A stretch of DNA of 64,000 nt from JAFEDN01 sp963844565 (GTDB lineage: Bacteria > Pseudomonadota > Gammaproteobacteria > Coxiellales > Coxiellaceae), in contig CAWJON010000002.1 of NCBI GenBank assembly GCA_963844565.1, positions 1,116,001-1,180,000 of the forward strand, given 5' to 3'. The notes beneath the pieces are model-generated. The model was not told the DNA's origin. It worked only from the letters and a program-made list of their open reading frames with translations, and did no database searches. Positions 17,368-27,053 of this stretch are shown here, piece after piece. A program made the position numbers and the translations under genes. Numbering within the stretch: position 1 is the stretch's first letter; each line of letters starts with the position of its first letter.

Positions 17368-18612
17368 TTATATTCGTCGGAAAATTAAACTACCGTTGGT
17401 GCCGCCAAAACCAAATGAATTGGATAAAGCAACATCTATTTTGCGTTCCTGAGCCTTATTAGGCACAAGATTAAAATCGCATCCTTCATCTGGATTTTCC
17501 AAATTAATGGTGGGTGGTGCAATTTGATCGCAAATTGAAAGGATTGATACAATCGCTTCCACTGCACCTGCAGCACCTAACAAATGTCCAGTCATGGATT
17601 TTGTGGAACTAACAGCCAGATTATCCGTATGATGGCCAAAACTTTTTTTGATGGCATTTGCTTCGACAACATCAGCCATCGTAGAAGTTGCATGAGCGTT
17701 AATGTAATCTACTTCTTCCTTATTTATTCCTGCATCAGCTAATGCATTTTCCATGGAAAGGATAAAGCCCGAACCATCAGGCAATGGAGCTGTCATGTGA
17801 TAAGCATCCGCTGACATTCCAAATCCGGCTAATTCTGCATAAATCTTCGCGCCGCGTTGTTTGGCAAATTCCATTTCTTCCAAAATTAACACCCCTGCTC
17901 CTTCACCTAATACAAATCCATCACGATTTCTATCCCAAGGGCGACTGGCTTTGTGAGGTTCATCATTGCGAGTAGATAAGGCCTTAATTGCATTAAATCC
18001 ACCAATGCCAAGCGCTATCGTAGACATTTCAGCACCACCTGCAACCATGACTTTTGCATCACCATAACTAATCATGCGGGCTGCATGACCAATATTATGA
18101 GCGCCCGTCGTGCAAGCAGTCACAATAGATATGTTCGGGCCCATCAAATGATGTTTCATCGAGACTAGTCCAGCGGCCATATTAATAATGCTGCCCGGAA
18201 TGAAAAAAGGGGAAATTTTTCTGGGTCCGTACTGGGTCAAGGCCAGACAAGCATCTTCGATTCCTGGTAATCCCCCGATTCCTGAGCCGATAGCAACCCC
18301 AACATGACGAGACAAGGAATCGCTGATTTCTAGATTAGCATCCTCAATTGCTTGACGGGCAGCTTCTGCAGCGTATTGAACGAATATATCTGTCCTTCTG
18401 ATTTCTTTTTCGGTCAGACTCAATAAGGGATTAAAATCTCTAACTTCAGCAGCAATTTTAGTGGGCAATGCGGAAGTGTCGAATCGAGTAATTTTTTCAA
18501 CCCCACTCTTGCCCTGTAAAAGTGCCTTCCAGGCATCAGTAATGGTGTTGCCAAGGGGGCAGACCACCCCCAATCCAGTAACAACGACCCTTCTTCTTTG
18601 CCCTTTTTGCAT
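17368..18612 (-). CDS. fabF: Beta-ketoacyl-ACP synthase II
   Basis: Condenses malonyl-ACP with acyl-ACP in chain elongation. The 414-residue thiolase-fold enzyme has the Cys-His-His triad: Cys167 in TACTTGAHN, His307 in NAHATST and His343 in MTGHLLGAAGAVE. The ATG directly follows the acpP stop codon, the conserved acpP-fabF order, implying tight co-expression. Confidence 0.97.
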   Translation of the reverse strand: MQKGQRRRVVVTGLGVVCPLGNTITDAWKALLQGKSGVEKITRFDTSALPTKIAAEVRDFNPLLSLTEKEIRRTDIFVQYAAEAARQAIEDANLEISDSLSRHVGVAIGSGIGGLPGIEDACLALTQYGPRKISPFFIPGSIINMAAGLVSMKHHLMGPNISIVTACTTGAHNIGHAARMISYGDAKVMVAGGAEMSTIALGIGGFNAIKALSTRNDEPHKASRPWDRNRDGFVLGEGAGVLILEEMEFAKQRGAKIYAELAGFGMSADAYHMTAPLPDGSGFILSMENALADAGINKEEVDYINAHATSTMADVVEANAIKKSFGHHTDNLAVSSTKSMTGHLLGAAGAVEAIVSILSICDQIAPPTINLENPDEGCDFNLVPNKAQERKIDVALSNSFGFGGTNGSLIFRRI

Positions 18613-18861
18613 TTAAGCTACTTTTTCCTTCTGTTTTTCAATAAAGTCGATAGCTTGTTGAATTGTAGTTATTTTTTCTGCTTCTTCATCTTGAATTTCA
18701 ATGCCAAATTCTTCTTCTAATGCCATAACTAATTCAACAGTATCTAAAGAATCAGCACCCAGGTCTTCAACAAAAGAAGATGAGTTAGTGATAGCGTCTT
18801 CTTTTACACCCAATTGATCAATAACGATCTTTTTTACACGATCTGCAATAGTTGCGGCCAT
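18613..18861 (-). CDS. acpP: Acyl carrier protein
   Basis: Carries growing acyl chains on a 4'-phosphopantetheine arm. The 82-residue acidic protein has the attachment serine Ser38 in LGADSLDT and the helix EEEFGIEI that contacts partner enzymes. The ATG at 18859-18861 gives the normal length; the frame stays open far upstream only because it runs through a palindromic repeat and the end of fabG. Confidence 0.97.
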   Translation of the reverse strand: MAATIADRVKKIVIDQLGVKEDAITNSSSFVEDLGADSLDTVELVMALEEEFGIEIQDEEAEKITTIQQAIDFIEKQKEKVA

Positions 18862-18898
18862 AAAAAACCCTCTAAATACCAAATGATTAATAAAACGC

Positions 18899-18968
18899 AG
18901 CCATTTCCGCTGAATACAGCGTTCATGGCTTCCCGGTTCATATCCCTGCGCATCGGCAAAGCCGATGC
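18899..18968 (-). repeat. Modular palindromic repeat, copy between acpP and fabG
   Basis: Read on the minus strand, GCATCGGCTTTGCCGATGC (18950-18968) is followed by GCAGGATATGAACCGGGAAG-like sequence (with one extra G) and a longer hairpin whose arms start AGCCAT and end ATGGCT (18899-18930). This is the same module order as the copies near 35.1 and 46.1 kb, but without the GGGGGAG stem. It lies inside the fab operon, so it is transcribed. Confidence 0.75.
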
Positions 18969-18986
18969 CTCTTAGTTTTTCAAACC

Positions 18987-19730
18987 CTATACCATACACA
19001 TTCCGCCATTAACATGCAATGTTTGGCCAGTAATATAAGAAGCTTTGTCAGACGCCAAAAAGTTAACGGCGTTGGCTATGTCTTCGGGAGACCCGGTCCG
19101 TTTCATTGGGATTCGGGTATAAATCCATTCTCGCTGCTCTTCTGATAGGTGACTCGTCATATCCGTTTCTATCAAGCCTGGCGCTACCGTGTTTACAGTA
19201 ATGCCATACGCAGCAACTTCCAATGCTAAAGATTTATTGAAGCCGATCATTCCTGCTTTTGCTGCGGCATAATTCACCTGTCCGGGATTACCAATAACAC
19301 CAACAACCGAACTGATCCCAATAATTCGTCCCCATCTTTGTTTTACCATGGATTTTAAACAAATTTTACTTATTTTAAAAAGAGCATTTAAATTGGTATC
19401 AATTACTTCATCCCATTGCTCTTGTTTCATGCGCAATAAAATATTATCTCGGTGAATACCCGCATTGTTAACCAAAATATTTATCGCACCCGTTTCATTT
19501 TGAATTTTGTTCAATACTTCTTGTATGTCGGTTGAATTGGAGACATTCAAAACGTATCCTCTTCCTTGTAAATTTTCTGCTTGTAGCTCGCTGGTGAATT
19601 TTTCTGCTCCTTCTGCTGTGGTTGCAGTCCCAATGACAAAAGAACCTGCTTTCGCCAATGACAATGCGATTTCGCGTCCAATGCCTCGACTAGCGCCTGT
19701 CACCAAAGCTATTTTTTCATTTAATGACAT
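18987..19730 (-). CDS. fabG: 3-oxoacyl-ACP reductase
   Basis: NADPH-dependent short-chain dehydrogenase reducing 3-ketoacyl-ACP. The 247-residue protein has TGASRGIG (11-18) for cofactor binding, LVNNAGI (about 86-92), the active-site Ser in GISSVVG and the YAAAK catalytic pair near 154-158, and the HVNGGM ending. It overlaps fabD by 14 bases and is separated from acpP by a palindromic repeat. Confidence 0.96.
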   Translation of the reverse strand: MSLNEKIALVTGASRGIGREIALSLAKAGSFVIGTATTAEGAEKFTSELQAENLQGRGYVLNVSNSTDIQEVLNKIQNETGAINILVNNAGIHRDNILLRMKQEQWDEVIDTNLNALFKISKICLKSMVKQRWGRIIGISSVVGVIGNPGQVNYAAAKAGMIGFNKSLALEVAAYGITVNTVAPGLIETDMTSHLSEEQREWIYTRIPMKRTGSPEDIANAVNFLASDKASYITGQTLHVNGGMCMV

Positions 19731-20673
19731 TAAATAAGTCTCCTAGATTAAGTGCTTTATTAAACGAATCCAAGTCTGAAAGAGGAGCATTGACAATATC
19801 CGATTGTATCCGTTTATTCAATCCAGTTAAAACCTTCCCTGGTCCACATTCTATAATGAGTTCGACTCCCTGACTGGCCATAGCCTGAATTATTTCTACC
19901 CAACGCACGGGAAACATCAGTTGTTGGATCAACGACTTCCGGATCAGGACGGGATTTTGGTGCATTTCTAAATCATAATTTTGGATAATAGGGATTTTGG
20001 GGGGGTTAAATTGTATTTGAGCTAAATCAACTGCAAGTTGTTCAGCAGCAGGCTGCATCAGCAAACAATGTGATGGCACACTGACGGGAATAATCTTGGC
20101 GATTTTCGCACCTTGAGACAAGGCAACAGGAATTGCTCGACCAACTGCATCAGCATGTCCAGCGATTACCACTTGTCCAATAGAATTAAAATTTGCCGGA
20201 CTTAAGACTTCATTTGGCTGCCTAACAGAATTACAAAGTTCACTCACTTTGGATTCATCTAAACCAACAATAGCGGCCATGGCGCCTTGCTCAGAAGGAA
20301 CGGCCTCCTGCATGTATTGACCTCGTTTGCAAACCAAACGTAGGCCATCTTTAAAAGACAATGATTCTGCAGCAACTAAAGCGCTGTATTCTCCTAAACT
20401 ATGTCCGGCCATAATTTCAGGTAGGGGACCTTTTTTGAAGAGCCAAGTTCGCCATAAAGAAATATCAGCTGCCAATAAAATGGGTTGGGTGAACTCCGTG
20501 GCGTTTAATTTTTCAACTGGACCTTCTTTTGCCAGACGCCAAAGATCATAGCCCAACACATCGCTAGCCTCTTCAAATGTTTGCAAAATCAGAGCAGAAT
20601 CTGCTGCTAAATCTGCTAACATTCCTAGGGATTGAGATCCCTGCCCCGGAAAAACAAATGCTATTTTTGACAT
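19717..20673 (-). CDS. fabD: Malonyl-CoA:ACP transacylase
   Basis: Transfers malonyl from CoA to ACP. The 318-residue enzyme starts with the FPGQGSQ oxyanion motif (8-14), has the nucleophile Ser92 in GHSLGEYSAL and a catalytic His in VPSHCLLM near 200. It overlaps fabG by 14 bases and lies 49 bases after fabH. Confidence 0.96.
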   Translation of the reverse strand: MSKIAFVFPGQGSQSLGMLADLAADSALILQTFEEASDVLGYDLWRLAKEGPVEKLNATEFTQPILLAADISLWRTWLFKKGPLPEIMAGHSLGEYSALVAAESLSFKDGLRLVCKRGQYMQEAVPSEQGAMAAIVGLDESKVSELCNSVRQPNEVLSPANFNSIGQVVIAGHADAVGRAIPVALSQGAKIAKIIPVSVPSHCLLMQPAAEQLAVDLAQIQFNPPKIPIIQNYDLEMHQNPVLIRKSLIQQLMFPVRWVEIIQAMASQGVELIIECGPGKVLTGLNKRIQSDIVNAPLSDLDSFNKALNLGDLFNVIK

Positions 20674-20722
20674 AAATTTCTTATTAATATCCTACAACCT
20701 GCGGGAGTCAGCCCGGGGTATT

Positions 20723-21697
20723 TTAGTAGCGAACTAATGCTGCGCCCCACGCCAATCCTGCACCAAAAGCTTCTAATAACAACGTTTCGCCAGATTTTAT
20801 TTTTCCCTGGCGAATACCATAATCTAAAGCCAACGGCACAGAAGCTGCGGAAGTATTTCCGTGTTCTTCCACCGTTAGAATGACGCGCTCCATCGGTAGC
20901 TCTAAACGTTTGGCTGTTGCTTGTATAATTCTTAAATTTGCTTGGTGTGGGATAAGCCAATTGATATCTTTTTTAGAAAGACCACTTTTTGCTAAAGTTT
21001 CATCAACGATATTACCCAATTGCGTTACTGCGATTTTAAATACGGCATTTCCTTTCATTTGAATGGAATGCGCTTCTTTCTCCCACAGTGAACTTTTTGC
21101 ATAAAGCGCATCTAAACATTTGCCAGATGCATGAATGTGGGTAGTTAAAATACCGGGTTCCTTTGCAGCTTGTAAAATAACTGCTCCGGCGCCGTCTCCA
21201 AACAAAACGCAGGTTGATCTATCTTTCCAATCAACGGTTTTCGTTAAGGCATCAACACCAACGACTAGGGCATTTTTAACTATTCCAGATTTGATGTATT
21301 GATCAACTACATTTAACGCATAGATAAACCCAGCACAAGCTGCATTCAAATCAAAAGCGGGACAATCATTATCGATGCCCAAACTTTGTTGAAGGAAACA
21401 AGCAACACCCGGAAAGAGATAATCAGATGTGGTTGTAGCCACAACGACCATATTTATCTCATTCGCTTTTAATCCAGAGTTTTCTAATGCTGCTTTTGCC
21501 GCTGCTGTTGCCATTGAAGTTACCGTGTCTTTGCTATCTCCAATGATATGCCGTTGACGAATGCCCACACGTTGTACAATCCACTCATCGTTTGTATCTA
21601 CAAGTTTTTCTAAATCTTGATTGGTTAAAATGGTTTCTGGAAGATATGAACCAACGGAAACAATTCGACTAAAAATTTCACTTTTTTTATCTATCAC
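20723..21697 (-). CDS. fabH: Beta-ketoacyl-ACP synthase III
   Basis: Starts fatty acid synthesis by condensing acetyl-CoA with malonyl-ACP. The 324-residue enzyme has Cys121 in NAACAGFIYAL, His in IPHQANLRI (about 252) and Asn in EHGNTSAAS (about 282). Its start overlaps the end of plsX by 11 bases. Confidence 0.96.
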   Translation of the reverse strand: MIDKKSEIFSRIVSVGSYLPETILTNQDLEKLVDTNDEWIVQRVGIRQRHIIGDSKDTVTSMATAAAKAALENSGLKANEINMVVVATTTSDYLFPGVACFLQQSLGIDNDCPAFDLNAACAGFIYALNVVDQYIKSGIVKNALVVGVDALTKTVDWKDRSTCVLFGDGAGAVILQAAKEPGILTTHIHASGKCLDALYAKSSLWEKEAHSIQMKGNAVFKIAVTQLGNIVDETLAKSGLSKKDINWLIPHQANLRIIQATAKRLELPMERVILTVEEHGNTSAASVPLALDYGIRQGKIKSGETLLLEAFGAGLAWGAALVRY

Positions 21698-22727
21698 TTT
21701 CTTTTTCCCAATTTGTAGGTGAATTTATTAAACCATTACCAATCAGTTCAGGAATGTTTTTTTCAATTTCCAAGGCTGCCTCTTCAATGGCAGCCGCAAA
21801 GCCAATGACACCAGCGCCTCCGTGACTTTTTACCACAACACCTGTTAAACCTAATAAAATAGCCCCATTACGTCTTTGTGGGTCAATTTCTTTTTTAAAT
21901 TTCTTCAATATGGGCAACACGGGAAGCGCAGCCAATCGAGTCCAGATATTTTTTTGGAAAGCCTGTTTCATGTAATGGGCGATCAAATGAGAAATACCCT
22001 CAGCGGCTTTTAAAGTAATATTTCCTATAAAGCCATCACAAACGACAACATCAGCTTTACCTTCAAAAATTGTATTGCCTTCCACATACCCAATGTAATT
22101 AATGTTTTTATTTTTTAGTAAAAGTTCGGCTGTTTGTTTAACTTGATCATTACCTTTCATTGGTTCTTCACCAATATTCAAAAGTCCGACTTTTGGATTT
22201 TTAATGTTGTCCACCGCTTCTGCAAAAATAGATCCCATTAAAGCAAATTGACACAGGTGTTCGGCGCTTGAATCCACATTCGCGCCCAAATCAAGCACTC
22301 TGACCTCAAGATTAGGATGTAAAGTGGGGAAACGGGTTATAATTGCAGGGCGGTCTATGCCGGGAAGAGTTTTTAATACGAAACGTGCTGTGGCCATTAA
22401 CGCACCGGTATTCCCTGCGCTGATACAGGCTTGTGCTTTCTGTTCTTTGACCAAATTAATGGCAATTCGCATGGATGAATCTTTTTTATAGCGTAATGCT
22501 AATGCAGGCGGCTCATCCATAGCCACTTCCTCAGGCGCATGAACTATACTCCAACGCCCGATTAAATCACTGCCCTCACGGTCCAATAAGTTTTGTAAAA
22601 CTTCTTTTTTTCCGACAAAAACAATATGTAAATCCAGATTATTTCTTAAAACTTGCAAACCGGCGGGGACTACAACCGGCGGACCATAATCTCCGCCCAT
22701 TGCGTCAATAGCAATTGTTTTAGTCAT
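21687..22727 (-). CDS. plsX: Phosphate acyltransferase PlsX
   Basis: Makes acyl-phosphate from acyl-ACP for phospholipid synthesis; a peripheral membrane enzyme. The 346-residue protein begins IAIDAMGGDYGPP and has the SAGNTGALMA and GNITLKAAEG segments of the family. The ATG at 22725-22727 is chosen; a TTG two codons upstream is the alternative. It lies 25 bases downstream of rpmF, as in many bacteria. Confidence 0.95.
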   Translation of the reverse strand: MTKTIAIDAMGGDYGPPVVVPAGLQVLRNNLDLHIVFVGKKEVLQNLLDREGSDLIGRWSIVHAPEEVAMDEPPALALRYKKDSSMRIAINLVKEQKAQACISAGNTGALMATARFVLKTLPGIDRPAIITRFPTLHPNLEVRVLDLGANVDSSAEHLCQFALMGSIFAEAVDNIKNPKVGLLNIGEEPMKGNDQVKQTAELLLKNKNINYIGYVEGNTIFEGKADVVVCDGFIGNITLKAAEGISHLIAHYMKQAFQKNIWTRLAALPVLPILKKFKKEIDPQRRNGAILLGLTGVVVKSHGGAGVIGFAAAIEEAALEIEKNIPELIGNGLINSPTNWEKESDR

Positions 22728-22752
22728 GAACAACGTCCGTCAGTAAAGATTT

Positions 22753-22950
22753 TTAGTCTTCTTTTTCTTCTGTTTTGGTAGTTACCTCAATAACTTGTTC
22801 ACCTTTATAATAACCATCTTTGGCTATATGATGACGACGATGCACTTCTCCGGTCATTTGGTCGGTAGATAAGCTGGTTCCGGAAATTGCATCATGGGCA
22901 CGACGCATACCGCGTCTAGAACGGGTCACTCTACTTTTTTGTACAGCCAT
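22753..22950 (-). CDS. rpmF: 50S ribosomal protein bL32
   Basis: A 65-residue ribosomal protein. MAVQKSRVTRSRRGMRRAHD is the standard N terminus, and HRRHHIAKDGYYKG is conserved. It heads the rpmF-plsX-fab operon. The DUF177 gene (yceD) that usually precedes rpmF is not present; only 67 bases separate it from the rluC end. Confidence 0.96.
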   Translation of the reverse strand: MAVQKSRVTRSRRGMRRAHDAISGTSLSTDQMTGEVHRRHHIAKDGYYKGEQVIEVTTKTEEKED

Positions 22951-23017
22951 GGAAACCTCTTAGCTTTTAAAGAGGCTGATAGTAATCTTAAATTCAAAAA
23001 AAATCAAGAAAGAGTTT

Positions 23018-23968
23018 TTATTTTTTAATCTCGTTTAAGATTTTCAAGAAGGCATTCAGCTCGGGTTCTAGTAATGCGCAAATCCCAGTAAGCTCTGGTT
23101 TGTTATCATTATCGCTAGCACCTACTAAAAGTGAAATGCTGGCAGCATGTAAAAATAATCTCTTTAAACCCAACTTTTGAACAAAACGGTTAAATTCAGG
23201 ATCACCATATTTTTGATCGCCGGCGATGGGATGACCTAGGGACGCCAAATGCACGCGAATTTGATGGGTTCTTCCGGTAACAGGAAGTGCCTCCAATAGA
23301 GACATGTTAGCAAAGAGAGCCAAAGGGCGAAATAAAGTTACTGCATGTTTGCCTTCCGGTGCTATTTTTACCATGCGTTCTCCGCTCTGAAGTGTGTTTT
23401 TCACCAACGGAGCGTCAACTTGGTAATTGCCTTTTTGCCACTCTCCTTTAACTAAAGTAACGTATTGCTTACGAACTTGGCGTTTGATTAAAGATTGGTG
23501 CCAAGCCAACAAAACTTTCCTTTTTTTGGCTAATAATAAACAACCAGATGTTTCCTTATCCAAGCGATGAACGAGTTCTAAATAAGCTAGATCGGGACGA
23601 ATGATTCGCAAAAGCTCAATAATTCCACCCTGAAGTCCGGAACCGCCATGAACAGCCATACCGGACGGTTTGGCAAGAACGATTAATCCTGAGTCTTCAT
23701 AAAGAATTCGGCTTAAGAGAGATTCAGTGACTTTTGGTCTGGGTTTTTTGGTTATTGAGTGAGCAATTCCCATTAATGGGGGGATTCTTACTTCATCTTT
23801 TAACTGAAGGCGATATGACGGTTTTATTCGACCTTTATTAACTCTGACTTCGCCTTCACGAATTGCACGATAAACTCTTACTCTAGGTATCCCTTTTAAG
23901 TGCTTGAATATAAAGTTATCAATTCTTTGATCTTCATTTTCACTGTTGATGGTAACCAACCGAGCCAC
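23018..23968 (-). CDS. rluC: 23S rRNA pseudouridine synthase, RluC type
   Basis: Converts specific uridines of 23S rRNA to pseudouridine. The 316-residue protein has an N-terminal S4 RNA-binding domain (about 14-70) and the catalytic domain with Asp137 in HRLDKETSGCLLLAKK and the TGRTHQIRVH segment near 230. It sits beside rne, divergently, as rluC does in E. coli, which supports RluC rather than RluD. Confidence 0.9.
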   Translation of the reverse strand: MARLVTINSENEDQRIDNFIFKHLKGIPRVRVYRAIREGEVRVNKGRIKPSYRLQLKDEVRIPPLMGIAHSITKKPRPKVTESLLSRILYEDSGLIVLAKPSGMAVHGGSGLQGGIIELLRIIRPDLAYLELVHRLDKETSGCLLLAKKRKVLLAWHQSLIKRQVRKQYVTLVKGEWQKGNYQVDAPLVKNTLQSGERMVKIAPEGKHAVTLFRPLALFANMSLLEALPVTGRTHQIRVHLASLGHPIAGDQKYGDPEFNRFVQKLGLKRLFLHAASISLLVGASDNDNKPELTGICALLEPELNAFLKILNEIKK

Positions 23969-24204
23969 ATTTTTCTCACAAAAAAAAATCTTATTGCTGG
24001 ATTCAGCAAAAACTGATATATTTGCTGCAGGTAAATTCGTATCATAACAAAAGCTGAGCTAGTCTTCCAGCGAATAACAGCTTTTTGAGGCATACCATCA
24101 CCATTTACCAAAAAAATTATAACCAGCATGTCTGGTAGGAATAACAACAAGACAGTTCTAAAATAAAAAAGAAATGTCTTGATTAAAAGATTTAAGGTCA
24201 AACA

Positions 24205-26367
24205 ATGTCAGAAAAAACAAAAAGAATGCTGATTACAGCTATGCAGCCGGATGCGCTGCGCGTCGCTATTGCTAATGGACCACAACTCGTTGATTTTTAT
24301 ATCGAACGTCCTGATTCTCAACAAAAAAAATCAAACATATATAAAGGCCCTATTATTAACATAGAGCCCAGTCTGGGTGCGGTTTTTGTAAATTATGGAG
24401 AGGGTCGTCACGGCTTTTTACCCTTAAAAGAAATTTCTCGTGAGTACTTTCTAAGAGAAACCGATCCCAATGAAGAAGTAGACATTAGATCTGTTCTTAA
24501 ATTGGGGCAAGAGTTAGTCGTGCAGGTTGAGAAAGAAGAAAGAGGCAATAAAGGCGCTGCGTTAACTACATTTATTAGCTTACCTGGTTCATATCTGGTG
24601 CTCATGCCTAACAACCCAAGAGCGGGCGGAATCTCCCGTCGGGTTGAAACAGATGATCGTGAACATCTAAAAGAAGCGTTTAATCAGTTAAATATTCCTG
24701 AAGGGATGGGATTAATTATCCGTACCGCAGGCGTAGGACGCTCAAAAGAAGAATTGGAATGGGATTTAAATGTTTTATTGCGTTACTGGGAAGCGATTAA
24801 AAAAGCTGCTATTGCAAAACCTGGTCCTTATTTAATTCATCAAGAAAGCGATGTCATTATCCGTGCTATTCGAGATTACCTTCGTCAAGATATGCATGAA
24901 GTTATCATCGATGAGCCTACCGCTTTTGAAAGAGCACGCCACTATGTGAGTCAAGTTAGACCGGATTTCTTAGAGCGCTTGCAACTTTACACTGGTTTTT
25001 TGCCTTTATTTAGCCGTTTTCACATAGAAGAACAAATTGAAAAAGCCTATCAACGAGATGTAAACCTCCCGTCAGGTGGATCACTCGTGATTGACCACAC
25101 TGAAGCATTGGTGGCGATCGACATCAATTCTTCAAAAGCGACTAAGGGTAGTAATATTGAGGAAACTGCGTTTAATACCAATCTTGAAGCCGCTGAAGAA
25201 ATTGCGCGTCAATTACGCTTACGTGATATTGGCGGTTTAATTATTATTGACTTTATTGATATGCTGCAAACTTCACATCAGCGTGAAGTTGAAAATTGTT
25301 TACGGAATGCTTTACGTCAAGACCGTGCACGTATCCAAATTGGAAGAATTTCACGATTTGGATTATTAGAAATGTCTCGGCAACGGTTAGGCTCTTCTTT
25401 AAGGCAATCGACACGTATTCCTTGCCCTAATTGTGATGGTCAAGGAGCCATACGCACAGTTGAATCGCTTGCGCTTTCCATCATTCATTTACTTCAGGAA
25501 CAAACTGCGAAAAATGAGCAAGCGCAGCTGCAGATTACGCTTCCAGTTGATATAGCAACTTATTTAGTTAATGAGAAGCGTGCTCTTCTGACACAAATCG
25601 AACAGCAAACTCAAGCGGATATCATGATAATTCCTAATCCGCAACTGCAATCCCCCCATTATCAGATTAGAAAAATTAAAGAAAAAAATCGAAATACCAT
25701 TAGCTATGATGTCGTTAAACAACAAAAAGTTGTGGGCCAACAGGCGATGAAGAAAAAAATACTTGTGCCCAAAGTCGTAGCTGAACCAGCAATAAAAGAA
25801 TTTTTAACTACCTCCGCTCCGCCCTCTCCTCGCAAGAAAGCGGGTGGTGGTTTAATTAAACGTTTGTGGGAAGTCGTCATTGGCATTGAGAAAGAACCCA
25901 CGGTCGAAGAAAAAAAACCGACTCAAGCTCAAGCTCAAGCCATTCATCCAACCCCCGCTCCCTTGCATCAACCTGCCCCGAGTGCAAAACACAAAAGGCA
26001 TCCTGAACGAGGATCAAGAGGCAGGCAAAATCCCAATCCGCACACACAACATTCGCGTCAAAAATCTGGCGAAAATCAACGTAAACATTGGCCAGAAGAT
26101 AACAGTAACTCTGCAAAAAGCGAAAAGCCGATGGTTAACCCTGCTCCTCTTCTTAAGGAAACCGTTACCGAAGAACATCAGCAAAAACCTGAATTTACAA
26201 CACCTCTGGAAGAAACTAAAACTCAACCGGTTCTTGAACAGGTCACAACCAAATCTGATTTGCCAGCAGAACCAAAAGAATCCCCTTCTGAACAACAGAA
26301 AGAGGGAGAAGAAAAAACTTTTCATGAACGATACGAGGTTCTGAAAACAGAAAAAGACGACCAGTAG
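24205..26367 (+). CDS. rne: Ribonuclease E
   Basis: Endonuclease for mRNA decay and rRNA/tRNA processing, centre of the degradosome. The 720-residue protein has the S1 domain (about 35-125), the 5' sensor, and the DNase I-like catalytic region with VAIDINSSKA and IIIDFIDM carrying the metal-binding aspartates. The zinc link CPNCDGQG has Cys407 and Cys410. The C-terminal half is short (about 200 residues, against about 550 in E. coli), basic then Glu/Pro rich. It includes KKAGGGLIKRLWEVVIG, which could be the membrane-targeting amphipathic helix. It starts MSEKTKRMLI and is divergent from rluC. Confidence 0.95.
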   Translation: MSEKTKRMLITAMQPDALRVAIANGPQLVDFYIERPDSQQKKSNIYKGPIINIEPSLGAVFVNYGEGRHGFLPLKEISREYFLRETDPNEEVDIRSVLKLGQELVVQVEKEERGNKGAALTTFISLPGSYLVLMPNNPRAGGISRRVETDDREHLKEAFNQLNIPEGMGLIIRTAGVGRSKEELEWDLNVLLRYWEAIKKAAIAKPGPYLIHQESDVIIRAIRDYLRQDMHEVIIDEPTAFERARHYVSQVRPDFLERLQLYTGFLPLFSRFHIEEQIEKAYQRDVNLPSGGSLVIDHTEALVAIDINSSKATKGSNIEETAFNTNLEAAEEIARQLRLRDIGGLIIIDFIDMLQTSHQREVENCLRNALRQDRARIQIGRISRFGLLEMSRQRLGSSLRQSTRIPCPNCDGQGAIRTVESLALSIIHLLQEQTAKNEQAQLQITLPVDIATYLVNEKRALLTQIEQQTQADIMIIPNPQLQSPHYQIRKIKEKNRNTISYDVVKQQKVVGQQAMKKKILVPKVVAEPAIKEFLTTSAPPSPRKKAGGGLIKRLWEVVIGIEKEPTVEEKKPTQAQAQAIHPTPAPLHQPAPSAKHKRHPERGSRGRQNPNPHTQHSRQKSGENQRKHWPEDNSNSAKSEKPMVNPAPLLKETVTEEHQQKPEFTTPLEETKTQPVLEQVTTKSDLPAEPKESPSEQQKEGEEKTFHERYEVLKTEKDDQ

Positions 26368-26390
26368 ATTAGACTGGCTTTTTATCTTTT
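26361..26390 (+). terminator. Weak candidate terminator after rne
   Basis: CCAGT (26361-26365) and ACTGG (26373-26377) form a five-pair stem with a seven-base loop, followed by CTTTTTATCTTTT. It overlaps the rne stop codon. The stem is short, so the call is tentative; the convergent artM gene ends here too. Confidence 0.35.
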
Positions 26391-27053
26391 AATGAATTTC
26401 TTTTCTAGAATTTTAAAGATACCCATTATCACACAGTTTAAAAATAAATATAAACAACCCGCGCTTAAGAAAAATGGCAATACTTGATAAGTTTCAGCTA
26501 CCAAATGACGAGTCACACCCATTAAATCCAATAATGTAATCGTACTGGCAAGTGAAGTGCTTTTTAATATCATAATAACTTCATTAGAATAAGCCGGTAA
26601 AGCTATCCTCCACGCTCTTGGCAATATCACGCGTTGCAACATTTGTCGATTGCTGAAGCCAAGTACTCGGCACGCTTCAATTTCCCCTTTAGGAACGGAA
26701 CGAATGGCTCCCAACAGTAAAGCGGTCGTATACGCTGCGGTATTTAAGCTTAAAGCCAAGATGGCGCAACCCAATGGTTTTTTTAAAATGTCCCAAAGAA
26801 AAGTTTCCCGTATCCAAAGAATATCGCCACTACCATAATAAATAATAAAGATTTGCACCAATAACGGAGTTCCACGAATGAAAAAAAGAAAAGCATGAAG
26901 GGGAGCTTTGATAAGCGTTTGATTCGTTGTGCAAATCATGGTGAAAAATATAGCAAGTAATAAGCCCAAAGCTAATGCACAAAGCATGAGTTCTAGTGTT
27001 ACGAATAAACCAGAAAGTATGCCTGGGTAGTAATTTAAAATGGTGCTGATCAT
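26382..27053 (-). CDS. artM: Arginine-type ABC transporter permease ArtM
   Basis: Inner-membrane permease, 223 residues, of the polar amino acid (HAAT) type. It has about five hydrophobic helices and the EAA loop near 135-155 (GEIEACRVLGFSNRQMLQRV) that contacts the ATPase. Last gene of artP-artJ-artQ-artM; its ATG overlaps the artQ stop as ATGA. Arginine specificity is inferred from the ARG boxes upstream of the operon. Confidence 0.85.
   Translation of the reverse strand: MISTILNYYPGILSGLFVTLELMLCALALGLLLAIFFTMICTTNQTLIKAPLHAFLFFIRGTPLLVQIFIIYYGSGDILWIRETFLWDILKKPLGCAILALSLNTAAYTTALLLGAIRSVPKGEIEACRVLGFSNRQMLQRVILPRAWRIALPAYSNEVIMILKSTSLASTITLLDLMGVTRHLVAETYQVLPFFLSAGCLYLFLNCVIMGIFKILEKKFIKR

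Noticed and set aside
25877..26344. Long frames on both strands over the rne C-terminal region
   Set aside because: The region is low-complexity and basic, which keeps other frames open; none has a start signal or known domain.
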